Source: Aspidiotus rigidus
Taxonomy: Eukaryota > Arthropoda > Insecta > Hemiptera > Diaspididae
DNA: 64,000 bases
NCBI GenBank assembly: GCA_035079385.1
Contig: JAVHKY010000013.1
Coordinates: 1,674,001 to 1,738,000 of the forward strand
Reading direction: 5' to 3'
Shown one piece after another: positions 23,227 through 33,860 of the stretch. The notes under the pieces were generated by a model, which worked only from the letters and a program-made list of their open reading frames with translations, had not been told where the DNA came from and ran no database searches. Numbering within the stretch: position 1 is the first letter of the stretch; each line of letters begins with the position of its first letter. The translations under genes were made by a program, and so were the position numbers.

Positions 23227-23330
23227 AAATATCTTATTGAGCAAGAATAATTATTACTAATTTTATTGCCGTTATTCCTTTATTTAGAAATAATATAATA
23301 TTATATATTTAATTTGAAGAAATCGATTTA
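23227..23330 (+). pseudogene. cob: cob pseudogene, 3' part
   Basis: This is the continuation of the cytochrome b pseudogene beyond the transposon. It reads ISYWARIIITNFIAVIPLFR with W encoded by TGA at 23238-23240, corresponding to [20 protein letters not shown] of cytochrome b. The match fades after about 23310, probably the edge of the mitochondrial fragment. Confidence 0.78.
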
Positions 23331-23627
23331 TTAATAATATCTTAATTGATTGATTTGGCAAATTGATCAATTTTCGGCACAGTTTGGTCCATAACGTGGC
23401 TTGGAAAAGTCTAAGAGACTTTGTACGTGGCGCAAATCGAAAATAAAATTGAGATACAAGTTTCGTACATTTGATGTTTACATGTAACGTTTCGTGTTTT
23501 TTTAGTATGATAGAAGGAGATGTTTGAAAATTGGTGTTCCACACTACCCTAGAGGTCGAATTGATAGTGCGTTTTTTTAAAATAATGGTTTCCCCAATAA
23601 TAAATGTCATCACTTAAAACAAATCCA

Positions 23628-23672
23628 AACAGGTTCCCTGCGTTCCTTGTTTAACATCGTTAAGGAAGTCTC
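23628..23672. repeat. Dispersed-repeat fragment (AGGTTCCCTGCGTTCC)
   Basis: AACAGGTTCCCTGCGTTCCT followed by TAACATCGTTAAGGAAG matches the right-hand end of the repeat seen at 37.6, 46.45 and 60.7 kb. Only this end segment is present here, next to the mitochondrial insertion. The TTAAC...GTTAAG core is a small hairpin in the better copies. Confidence 0.6.
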
Positions 23673-25685
23673 AATTCTTTAGTAAAGATAAATTTCTTGT
23701 TCTCGCCACATGTATATTTCAGCCAAGTTTAGGTAGAGTAATTCATTCGTTTGGAGTCAATTTTATTCGTGCACCGTGGTTGATTTGTGCACAATTTGCC
23801 GATTTATAATGTCCTAGGATTTGTCACTCTCGACTTACCAATTTTCATATGGAAGTATCTTGGTTATAGTTGCAGGTTTCTCAATATGCTCGTAAGTTTC
23901 AACTGCAACAGTCTTAGTCTGAATGAATTGGAACGCTTTTAATGGACAGATGATGCGAGGCCAACTTGCAATCATCGAAGCTCAAGTTTGTTGTTTAGCT
24001 TGTGTTTCTCATTGGATCGTTTGTATTGATATCTTGAACCTGGTCAACGTTCGTCTGCACAGCTTCTGACGAAAATCAAATTAGTAAATAATGGATTACG
24101 GAAGCGTTCCAGCATGATGAAGAAAGGAATTGTGAGTGTATGTTTGGCACATCGTACATTTGAGTTGGTATGTTGCGTCCATAGCTGTAGCCTATTATAA
24201 ACCCAAGTGAGTCGAGAGCTGGTTATGAATATCAGCTCGAAATATTATTACAGCTTCGACAGAACGACTAAACTATATCGAACTTAATGTCTTTTAGTTC
24301 GTTATCGCACGATGCAGTTAGGAAAAAGGACAGGTAGATCAGGGCTAAAGGCTATCGTACTTTTGTACGCGGTGGCTTAAACCACACAACTGGTACCGCA
24401 TATACGACAGAAAAAAGATAAATCTCCATCTCTTACCCACTTTGGCGCAAGGGTAATTACTCTCTCGTAATGTAGTATCTGTTGGTGAATTAATCCTCTT
24501 TTTCGTGATACAACAAAGTATAAACGTAGGATGGGGAAGGATGATGTAGAGACGGAGTAGTATCGAAAGCCTAAGGTAATAGTATTTTCCGACGCGGCTA
24601 AGCGAGTACGCGCGTCCTAGCGATAAATAACTCGATTTTGGAATATTCTACTCGTAAACGGCGTCGACGTCGGCAAAAGAAGAGACGCCGAATTATATAT
24701 TCTTGCCAAATTATCCGGATAAAGCGTGGCGCGAAGACGACGACGGCGGGGGCGTTTATCGCGCGCGGTCAAATTTTACAAATTTAACCCGGAAATATTG
24801 GCCATTGTTACCGTTTAAGCGCCGTTTCTTCCCTTTACTTATCGAATAAATATTCTTCTGTCTTTGCCGGTCTCGCGAATTGTATAGTTTTCGCTCTTCC
24901 ATACAGTTTACTGTACCCTTTACCGAGTATCTGGAGAACAATATACCATCGCCCCCTCCCCTCTTTGCCAGCTGAAATATTAAATACACTGTATACATCT
25001 ACAGTATAGTTAGCTTTGAGAGGAAACGCGTGCCGAGAGAGGAACTACGTATAACCCGGTATAATAAGAACGTTACTCCCTTCCTATATTGTGTGACCTA
25101 AATGCTGGTTGAATACTCATTGGCAAACGTTATACTTTTTTCGTACGGTAATTTTCTTGATTCATTTTATAATAAGTGAATCCGAGGTTTCAAATGGTTT
25201 AGAATAAATGGTCGATATTTCCTATAATGGCTAATGGGAAAAAATTTCATTCTTTTCTTTCTTCCTTCTAATTTTATATTTCTGTTCAAGAAACGAGATA
25301 GAAAAGGAATGTGATTCAGATGAAAAAGCAAGAGAAAAAAACGACGTGAGAGTTAGAATGACGCATTATGAAGCCGCAATACTTAATCGGACCATTTCAC
25401 TTGTGTTCGGCTCTAATCTTTCAGAATTAGCTTTGGTGTGGGGAGAGGGGGAGAATAAGAAAAAATTGTCGAAATTTCCAAAAATTATTACCAAGATCTC
25501 TTCCATATGACTGTACAATTTATTTTTACAACATACAAGACATTTTCAAAAAAATCGTCTTCTGTGCCTCAAAGTACTGTGCATAACAATTAGGTAATTT
25601 TCAACTGTTTCATACTGAAAAAAATTATGGTGTGGACGAGATGCTTATGATAAGAATTCATTGCTAAGCATCTATTATTATTGTT
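23673..25685. other. No gene recognised
   Basis: There is a GC-richer patch near 24600-24780 with CG-rich words and a few short frames without motifs. No repeat ends seen. Confidence 0.4.
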
Positions 25686-25689
25686 ATTT

Positions 25690-26160
25690 AAAGTTTTCTT
25701 CACGTGAACGTCTCTTACGAATACTTCGATTACCTGTCATTTTTTGATCCTCCTAAGCCAGATAATTATATGGATCCTGGCAAAAAAGAAATAATTATGC
25801 AGAGTATCGAAGATGAAGACGTCGAAATGACCCTTTAAGAAGAAGATAACCGGTTGCTGGCGATGACACTCCAACAATTCTAAACGTCCATCAGAGTTTT
25901 AACTGGCAATTTGTTGAAGATATAGCTCAATACATGTATGGCCGTGGCTTCAGCCGAATCACCGTATCGGAAGTCTCACACTACATTCTGAAAGATGTTG
26001 GAAATCCGAGAGACCGAGTTCAAGTAGAAGGTCAAAGAATTAATACATCACTGACTAGCTCTCTACCACTATATACAGCAATTTCCAAACGAGTATCAGT
26101 TCAGGCAACATCTATCGCAAGTGTTCGATTACCAAAATTTGAAAACCGTATCTTTTATTG
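25690..26160 (+). pseudogene. Broken coding-like segment, unknown family
   Basis: Two long open pieces meet by an apparent frameshift near 25840. The first (about 25700-25840) is acidic and reads YEYFDYLSFFDPPKPDNYMD followed by GKKEIIMQSIEDEDVEM. The second (about 25848-26160) reads through NWQFVEDIAQYMYGRGF and RITVSEVSHYILKDVG. Together they make about 150 codons of ordinary amino-acid composition, unlike the low-complexity frames elsewhere. I do not recognise the family. It could be a host exon with an indel, a retrocopy, or part of an unknown transposon. No splice sites were found that remove the frame break. Confidence 0.35.
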
Positions 26161-26409
26161 AAGATTTTTGAACTACCTGCAATAACCAAGTTATGAAGGA
26201 TGAGAAAAAACTTTGCTACTTGAGAACATTGGTCGCAAAAGAACCTAACCATTATTGGCGGCCAGTGGCAAATTATTTGCATTCTGTACGATAACCCACT
26301 TCTCCTACAATGTCGCGTTGTAATTGGTTCACTTTTTGAACTATGTGCTGCGTTTTTATCAGCTGTTGTCAGGTTTGGTCTTTAATCGTCCAATCACCAA
26401 GCTGAATAT

Positions 26410-26948
26410 GCTGTCAAAAAGGATAACATTGTTCAAGAGGCTGACACGGCATTGTCATCAATGACAATGGAGATGTTTTGATGGTTGGTAACCGGTAACT
26501 GATGTTTTTTTCACATGCGCAAAGTCTTTGGTGACAAAATTTCCTTATACGATCCCTAAGCAAGACGAGAACAAGCACGGACAGTTTTTTCAAAACCGGT
26601 TCTAAATTTTTGACTGCAATAAACAACTTTTGATCGCAGAGTAACTACCTAATCAATGCATTCTGATTTGAAGTTAATTTTGCAATGTAATTTTACAATA
26701 TTGCTTTGGGTATTGGAGGAGGAAGCATTGCCCCTTGACTTGTTAGATAACAAAGTGGGATCCTCGCAATTGTCTTCGCAATGTGACATCCAGCTATATT
26801 TGCCTCCCGCATTTGGAGCAGTTTGGTCCAAGGTAATCGTTTTACCCCGTGGGAGGGACTAAAATATTTAATGCACAGCGGGTTATGTTTAACAATATCA
26901 AATCTGTTGTCAATACAATCATTGTTGTTTCATTGGGCTTCACTGTGT
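26410..26948 (-). repeat. Repeat family with Cys-rich coding remnant, copy 1
   Basis: This segment is the reverse complement of a homologous stretch at 51050-51440. Shared wording includes CAGATTTGATATTGTTAA, the GCTCCAAATGCG.AGGCAAA region, TCCTCC.CCAATACC, and AAAATCTAGAACCGGTTTTG. On the minus strand the parts encode KPNETTMIV, NCSKC-type residues and LFIAVKNLEPVLKKL in different frames. A third partial copy of the HTVKPNETTMIV end lies at 56676-56707. It is a dispersed element with a decayed small Cys-containing protein; superfamily unknown. Confidence 0.65.
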
Positions 26949-27487
26949 GCTTCTCTTTCAGGTTGTATACGGTATTTCTCTTCTCGGTCTTCCTCCCACA
27001 GTTTATGGGCTGCCATCCGGATATATACCTGTGTTCCACACCCTCCGATCCTCTATTCTATACTATTGGTCCCCCCAGTAGGTCTGCTACATACGAGTAT
27101 AGCCAGAACATGTTCTGTAATTTCTTCCTTAGTTCCATGTTGAAATCTATGGTTACTCTTCTTCTTCATTCTATATACAGATAATAGTCCGCGAAGCCTT
27201 TCCCTGTCAAACGAAAAACAGTGCTCCACTTATATTTTAGGTTTCTCCAGAAGTGTCTTTGTCCATTTTCTCTTCTAGAACTTATAATCCTACCAATATT
27301 TTGTCCACAGCTTCGGTGTTTCTCCGTCGCGCGGAACAAAGATTCAGTCAGAGTTACAAAAAAAAAGAACTTATGATGGTTTTGGAAAGTGTGATGGAAC
27401 TATCTGGAAAAATTCATCACGTTGTGTAGCAATTTATTTGCCGAAAGGATGATATATTTTTTTGGAAAAGAAAGACGAACGTAATCG

Positions 27488-27667
27488 CAGGGGTCCTGTG
27501 ATCCCCCTGGTCCAATGAAGAAACCCCCCTCAAACTTCAACTTTTTATAGCGAAAAAAAAAATATATATATATATATGAAAACAAGAAAGAAATTATATG
27601 CCTTCCCCTCCCCTAAAACGATTACGAAGAATCATCTTCATGAAAATGGTCTCATGGCACGCCGCTG
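27488..27667. mobile_element. hAT-type MITE, copy 2
   Basis: Homologous over its length to 10636-10792: GGTCCAATGAAGAAACC near the left end, an A/T-rich middle here expanded into an (AT)n tract (about 27560-27576), and AAAACGATTACGAAGAATCA then TGAAAATGGTCTCA on the right. The ends read CAGGGG... and ...CCGCTG. The left flank is CGTAATCG, but the right flank does not repeat it, so the right terminus is mutated or rearranged. Confidence 0.75.
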
Positions 27668-27952
27668 GGAAGAGTTTATCTCAATCATGAAGAACAAATC
27701 ATTCTTTGCTAGATGAAGGTGTCAAGGGTTTCCACATTTCATGGCGAAACTTGCGGTGACTGCTTCTCCTGCAACAGGAGAAGTCGAAGTCAGCGGTGGA
27801 TTCCTTCGAAGTTGGAAAAATATTCATGAAATCTATCGTTCTCGCAGAATTCCGTGATTTATTTTAAACTGTAAAATGTACCGTTTCTACCCAAATGATT
27901 TTTAGAAAGTAACCTAGATTGTCAAATGCAGAATGCTCAGGGTAATGAAACC

Positions 27953-28293
27953 GATGTACACTCTGCCGTACAAAATAGAATTGACGTATCTGCATATCAA
28001 CGATCTGGAGAATGAGGTCTTTGGCATGATTGAAGTATCAGAGTGTGTGTGTGTGTGTGAGTGAAGGCAATCGAGCTGTGTATTTACGAGAGTCAAGTTG
28101 CAGATACGTCCAATCCTAAAACTGACCTCATTATTGAAAATACTTCTCAGAACTTGCGTCTACTTTATATTTACCGTCGTAGGGCCTATTAGGAATTTTT
28201 CGAGGAAATTAGATTGTAACGTACTTTTATCGTGATCCAATTGATTCTGCAGATACGTCCATTCTACTTTGTATGGCAGTACTGTACATACAC
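27953..28293. repeat. Imperfect inverted repeat with internal (GT)n
   Basis: GATGTACACTCTGCCGTACA at 27953, continuing through AATTGACGTATCTGCA, pairs imperfectly with TGCAGATACGTCCATTCTAC at 28249 onward to about 28293. A further GCAGATACGTCC lies at 28101, and TTGACGTATCTGCA also follows the first hAT MITE near 10800. A (GT)8-type microsatellite sits at 28043-28059. Probably an old foldback family. Confidence 0.5.
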
Positions 28294-31200
28294 GATGAAG
28301 GCGTATAAGATCAGCTGGCAAAATTTTCTTCAATTTAGATTGATCACCGGTTGAAGCCCTCCCACGCGGTACCCATTGTTCCATTCCATTCCAAGACTAA
28401 GACTTAATCTTTTAGTGAATGAGAAAGTGAAAGGATCTTTCAAACGTAGCAAAGAACAGACAACAGAATCTTCTTTGGTCAATTTATCGGCCGGCATTCC
28501 ACAAAGTGCTTTGGTCTTTTCACGAAATGACAAATTACATTGCTTGACTGCGACTCATACCTATACATTTAATCCAACTCTGAGTTGTAGCTGTTCGACA
28601 TTGGTGAGTTCCTTCTGTGTCGAGTGTATCCATAATACAGATTTAGAAAACGTTAATGGACGAAAAACTCTGGGATTATTTTTTTTTGTCGCGAGGCTTG
28701 CATTCTTTTTCTTTACCATTAGAAACGTTTTGCAATACAAAAGACAAATAAGATTCTTCTTCGTGAAGGATTATGCGATATTGTATACAGTAGAGTAAAC
28801 AGTTTCGCAATTTAGTCCGCGGAGATCTTAATACTGTGTATACAGTATAAGTATATACATAGCGTACCTACGGGACCTTTATCCAATATTGTGCTTATAG
28901 TAAGACTGTAATGAGAAAATTTGGTCATTAACTGATGAAGTCTACTGGAAAGCAGCTCTTCGAAAAGCTGCCGTTCTGCCTTAATTCGCTTACTTTATCA
29001 TGCTCAACTGCCTTATCTCGAAGCCGTTTTCAAATACAATTATGCACATTTTTCTTCCTTTTATACCCGCGATGACGGTATACTTGTATTCGTTTGTGTG
29101 CCAGTGAACAGGACGCATTGTTTCCAGAACTTCGTCATCAATTTTTCAGACATTATATTCGTGCGTAGATTTTCGAAAATAATTTTGCATAAAGAAATTT
29201 AGAGGTGGAAATAAGGAAGCCGTTTTAGTCTCCGTAACCGTTTAAGAAACTATTTAATTTCAATTTCTTGCAAGTTACAAAAGCTGGTTGAAAGTGCTTT
29301 TTCAGTATTTCGATGTTTTATTCGACGGTATCGCTCACAAAGCCATTCTCTCTTCTTTGTACTTATCGCTATTACTATTCGTCCATTGCTCAAAGAAGAG
29401 GAAATAACCGTTCTTTTTGCAACTTTAATAACGTTAATAGTCGTTGGTGAACTGAGAGACTTTCTTCGAATAACTAGCAACGTATCGTTTATTGTTATGA
29501 TAATTTAAAGATTTTAGACTACCTACTTCTATCGTTTGGTTCTCCTTATTTTTTTCATGAAATACGTCATATAAAAATTTTTCGTTTGTGATAAATTTCT
29601 TGTTGTAACGTGAGTTTGCTGATGGCTGAATGAGAACAGGATCCTAGGAAACCATATTCGACCCCGTCAGGACCCGTTTTACGAGTACCAACGATGCTTG
29701 AAGTCATGTGACAAGTTAAGTCGATTAAGCGCCCGAATTTGTTCGATTGAACTCCGAAATCGACGAATAGCATTCTGGTAAAACTGGCCATCAATATGGC
29801 GTTAGTACTTCCATCAATTACTCCCCACATCAAATGCTGGTGTTGGTGACGCTTGGTCGAGAGAGGGTACAAACCTGCTTCAGCAGGTGACCTTCTTCCA
29901 GTGCGTTACTTCCTCTTCCTCTCTCTGCACGGGTACTTGTAATTGTATATGTTGCACCAACGGTTCATAAATTCGAGGCCACATAAGTCATTCCCATTGT
30001 ACAGATACTATTTGTATCTTTGATGCAACTTTCACAATATTGATCCCATCGAGCATTAGACAAAGATAGGCCTACTTGATGGCTAAACTATTTTATGGTA
30101 TTTTCTATCTGGATCAAAGTTTTTCATCTGTGCAAGTTTGTACCCTCTCGCTCCTTTCTTTCATGCAGATTGATCCACGAACTAGAGAAATGATTATAAT
30201 TTGCAGCAAAACTCAACTATCGTGTTTTGCCGATCCTGCCAGTGGATGGAAGAAAAAATTCGAAAATATTTTATGGATTTCCTCCATTACCCTCGTCCTC
30301 TCCGTTCACGAAGAGAAAAATACATCCTCATTGTTGGAGTCAGCGTTTCATTCCCCCCCCCCCCCATTCACCCGAAAATTTTTCTGATTATAGACTTATA
30401 TAGTAAAATTCGTTGGCGCGACTAAATCACAATGTTGCTATTAGTGACTCGCGTGTGTTTGTGCTGTATCCATAAACACATTGATCTTGTAATTGTGCCG
30501 GAAGAATTTTAAAAGTTGAATGAAAACAAAAAACAATCCGATTAACTTCGAAGATATTTATATTTTTTCGGAGCAATGAAGCTATTGTGTCAGCTTTTAA
30601 GAGAGAGAAAAAAAAAGAGAAAATGAATTGCGAACAAGAAACCGAAGAAGAAAATTAGCGCGGGAAGTTGCTGGCGAATCTTTATTATCTTTCTGGCACT
30701 AATGAATTTTCTCTTCCGTCAGAGGAAGAAAACTAACATTTCATTAATTGTAAAAAAAAATTCGTGCGAAAGTGAATAAATACACAAATGAATGATTCTT
30801 TCCATTGCCCAGGATAAAAATACTCACTTAGGTATATTATGTATTGTATTCAAGAGTCGCGTTGTTAAGTTGTTTCGTAGATTTCAATTTATACTGAAAT
30901 CGCGTTGCTCTCTCATATTGACGCATAGAGGAAGTACAGTATTTAACAAATATAATAGATGAAAGTAATCGATGAAAGTAATCGTTCACAAGCTCACAAA
31001 ATCGTTGGAATCTTGGTTCAAGCGTACATTTTCTTCATTCATAATTGATATCTCAAGAGGTTAATCGTTCGGTAATGAGTTGATTGGATTTTCTGCTCTA
31101 CCCTTTTTAGAGAGAATTTCGAATCGTATTCCATATTAATTTAAGGAAATAAGGAAGGATTAATTTGACATAGCGAGAGGAGAAGAAGGAGAGGGAAAGG

Positions 31201-31730
31201 TATTTCTATAGTCTTAGTCGAAACGCGTTCTTGTCGTATTGAATTTATTCGGCCTCATGGAATCCATTTTGTAAAAATACTACGTCTTTTTGAGAACCGT
31301 TTTTTCAATGCAGTGGATACTCGTCGATGATTTGTTTTGAAATGAGACGTTAGAATACTGTAACTTTAGTTGTTCAAAGTTCAAGTTTGAGACCATCATT
31401 GTAAATCACTATGAGAGAGAAAGGAAATATCAAAAACGAGTAAAATTGTATGTAAATGCACGATGCTTAAAATTGTGGAGAGGTTTTCATCAACCGCCCC
31501 GAAGAACACCCGACAAAATTTTCAATCTACTGTATACCAGACTACTCAACGTGCCTGTAATTAAATTTGAAACTAATGCCAATTACCTACATATAAAAAC
31601 TTTTCTTATTATGCATTAAAATTTAATTCAAACTGTATAACCCCTAGGACTTGCTGTACAATGCAAAGTCAAAGTCACTCGATGGAATAAACTCTCGGGT
31701 GAACTAATGATCCCTCGAAATTTGAAGGAA
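28294..31730. other. No gene recognised
   Basis: Frames up to 140 codons (28376-28798) show no domain. A run of 12 C lies at 30352-30363. Near 28931 an ACTGATGAAG...GGAAAGC stretch followed by a perfect small hairpin was checked as a ribozyme and rejected. No repeats supported. Confidence 0.4.
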
Positions 31731-31929
31731 TAACGTTGAGTTATGAAATAACTCTGTACCTCAAATACACAACAAGTCCTCGTATTCCCGACGAGAAGCC
31801 CGGACCAAAATTGGAAAAGTGCTGTTGGACATCAAAGAGAATATGTGCCGAACCAATGACAGAACACAAGTAATGCAGAGGAAGGTCAAAAATCTACTAA
31901 GGCAGATCCGACGGAACAACCTGATTTAG

Positions 31930-33600
31930 ACAACGGCGGACAAAGGCATCACGGTAGTGGTAATAGAGAAGGAGGACTACACCCAAAAAGTGGAATCGTA
32001 CATTGCAGTGAATGGATAATGAGACTGATCTGACAAAGGACCCGAAACAGAAATACCAAGATGACCTGAAAGCTGTGTTGAAACGGAACAATGTACCCGG
32101 CAATGGAAGGACGCTTGAGATGAACCCGGTTGCACCGAAACTCAAGGGGCTTGTAAAACTCCTCAAAGCGAACCGTCCGATGGACCCCTACTCAACAGAA
32201 TTCAATCACCATGCTACAAGCGAAGATTGTGTAGCCACTTTCCTGAAAGAAAACTACCAGTTTGCACTCAGACGAAGTATCAGAAACAACAAAGAGCTTA
32301 TTGAGCAACTGGACAAGTTGGAAATCTAGAGTAACGACAAGCTGATATCCTTTGATGTGGCAAATATGTTTGGTACCATACCGAAGGAGGAACTTCTCAC
32401 TCTGCTCAAAAACAACAGATACCATGGGAACCCCGATGGCCCGAAGTACGCCAACATAGTGGAAGAAATCTTGAGCCAGAACTACTGCCGCTTTAATAAC
32501 AGGTTCTACGGTCAGGATAGGGGACTTGCGATAGGATCACCGCTGTCACCAATACTGGCGGAGATATTCATGAATGATATGGAAAACAAGAATACATTAA
32601 GATATTGAAGGGCAGCAAGTTCAAAAACTCGATCAAACACTGGGCCAGATATTATGTAGATTATATCCTAATTGTGTGGTCAGGCACTGATGGACAGGTG
32701 GATCTATTCCTTTCAGAAATGAACGCGATTAATGGGAGCATCAAATTTAATTCACAGTGAAAAAAGGCAATGAGACCATCGACTATTAGGACCTTACACT
32801 CACACAGGAGAACAATAGGATAGAATACAAAATCTACAGGAAGCCGACGCATACTGACACCATCATCCCAAATGACTCCTACCACCAACCCAGGCACAAG
32901 TTAGCGGAAATCCAGAACTACTGCTATCGAGCAATTTCTGTCCTCAAGAACAACAAAGAGAAGAAGAAAGAGATCGAGATAGTAAAGCAGATCGCAGAAG
33001 CCAATGGCTACCGTTGAGGCGTGGTGGATGGAGTCTTTGGAAAAATGGAAACAAAGAAAGAAATTCATGATGGCGTAGTGAGAAAGTATTCCGGATCGAT
33101 ACCATACATAGGAAAGTACACAAACAAGGTGATAAAGGCGTTCAATGGTTACAATGTAAATGTGGGTATCCAGAATAACGAACCCATGATGAAGAAAATC
33201 AGCAATGACCAGACGGAACAAAAGAACAAGGAAAGCTTGAGTGGAGTGTACATTGTACAAGCTCAGTTGTGAACAGTGCGAGGGCATCTACATCGGTGAG
33301 ACTGGGAGAAAGTTTGAGATCAGGAAGAAGGAGCACAAAAAGTCGAGGGAGAAAGAAGATGGCAAGTCAACAAAGAACACCATGGTGGAGAGGGAATATT
33401 TGAAGCCATACATGTAGAGAATCGCGCAAGAGAAGAAAACTCTGGGAACAAATGGAGATTGCAAAAGCTAAGAGGAAGAAAGCTTGCCTCTTGAACAATG
33501 TAATCACGTTTGACAGCGAAAAATTATTCAGCCAGGTAATTGGACGAGAGAAGACGAACAGAACCAAACAATCAGACGGCAGGAAACCAGGTAGCCAATA
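31930..33600 (+). pseudogene. PLE RT-GIY-YIG polyprotein remnant
   Basis: Segments in order: PLE N-terminus (31930-32010); a 105-codon piece from 32012 (LTKDPKQKYQDDLKAVLK, PVAPKLKGLVKLLK); LISFDVANMFGTIPKEEL at about 32343-32395 holding the first catalytic Asp; QNYCRFNNRFYGQDRGL and AIGSPLSPILAEIF at about 32475-32575; YYVDYILIVWS at about 32653, where the second Asp of the YVDD pair reads Tyr; RIEYKIYRKPTHTDT at about 32820; and finally a GIY-YIG domain at about 33245-33390 (GVY...CEGIYIGETGRKFEIRKKEH). Host integration of PLEs is thought to use this nuclease with the RT. The lost catalytic Asp and frameshifts show inactivity. Confidence 0.85.
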
Positions 33601-33770
33601 GAAACGAAGTATTTAGGACAATAGATTGAACCAATCTTTAAGCAGTATGTTTTAGCCAATAAGAACACAATGTCATATTATTGTGAAAATAAGTTTCTTA
33701 GAAGTGAACCAATCACAACAAAGTATTGTTATAGCCAATAAGATCACAGTGTTATACTATAAAAACTCAT
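33590..33770 (+). promoter_or_regulatory. CCAAT array plus TATA box (PLE pLTR promoter-like)
   Basis: Five CCAAT pentamers lie within about 150 bp downstream of the PLE frame (first at about 33594, last at about 33736). Three are in a repeated context GCCAATA(A)G.(A)(T/A)CAC. A TATAAAA at 33758-33764 follows the last. A start site 25-30 bp downstream would fall at about 33785-33792, exactly where the hammerhead-like fold begins. PLEs carry internal promoters in their terminal pseudo-LTRs, so this is a reasonable reading, but function is inferred. Confidence 0.5.
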
Positions 33771-33790
33771 GGTTAAGGCCTCGTTCTCCA

Positions 33791-33845
33791 GTTGCGACAC
33801 AACTGATGGTGGGATAACACTCGAAAGTACTCTTGTAAAAGCAAC
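33791..33845 (+). ncRNA. Hammerhead-ribozyme-like fold, degenerate (PLE type)
   Basis: Outer stem I is GTTGC (33791-33795) with GCAAC (33841-33845). Inner stem I is ACAA (33799-33802) with TTGT (33833-33836), separated by small internal loops. The core has CTGATG (33803-33808) and CGAAA (33822-33826). The GAAA is followed by AGTACT, a two-base-pair stem III, then C (33832) as the expected cleavage residue. Stem III of 1-2 bp is the known peculiarity of hammerheads in Penelope-like elements. Stem II is imperfect: the right side CACTC would need GAGTG, but only GTG follows CTGATG, as if three nucleotides including the conserved A9 were deleted. I therefore expect this copy to be inactive. Confidence 0.5.
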
Positions 33846-33860
33846 TAATGAAGTAGATTT

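Larger units (their letters stand above)
22010..23330 (+). other. Nuclear mitochondrial insertion (NUMT): nad6-cob
   Basis: This is a block of far higher AT content than its surroundings. It reads as insect-type mitochondrial protein under the invertebrate mitochondrial code (TGA = Trp, ATA = Met). The left part resembles nad6 and the right part cob, in the gene order usual for insects. A 247-bp transposon (22980-23226) interrupts it. Frameshifts and standard-code stops show it is non-functional in the nucleus. The exact left and right limits are uncertain; the left may be at the foldback end (22003) and the right is somewhere between 23320 and 23380. Confidence 0.8.
31740..33860 (+). mobile_element. 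Penelope-like element 2 with RT, GIY-YIG and 3' pLTR-like end
   Basis: The most complete retroelement here. An N-terminal PLE segment is present (DKGITVVVIEKEDYTQKV at about 31940-32000, corresponding to ADKGN.VVV...DY). Then come the RT core and linker, a GIY-YIG endonuclease and a 3' region of about 250 bp with promoter-like features. Frameshifts and in-frame stops occur at several points (for example before 31930, at 32330, and between RT and endonuclease), so the copy is dead but only moderately diverged. A fragment of a close relative lies at 45436-45715. No matching 5' long repeat (pLTR) was found upstream of 31740, so the element is 5'-incomplete or its 5' repeat has been lost. Confidence 0.86.

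Noticed and set aside
22978..23250. 90-codon open frame MKGTGQKRG... as a gene
   Set aside because: It spans the ends of the 247-bp TIR element and its NUMT flanks; the frame is accidental.
28931..28982. ACTGATGAAG...GGAAAGC with downstream hairpin as a hammerhead ribozyme
   Set aside because: No UH cleavage dinucleotide in the right place, stem II does not close next to the GAA, and the strong hairpin GCAGCT...AGCTGC does not fit stem III geometry.
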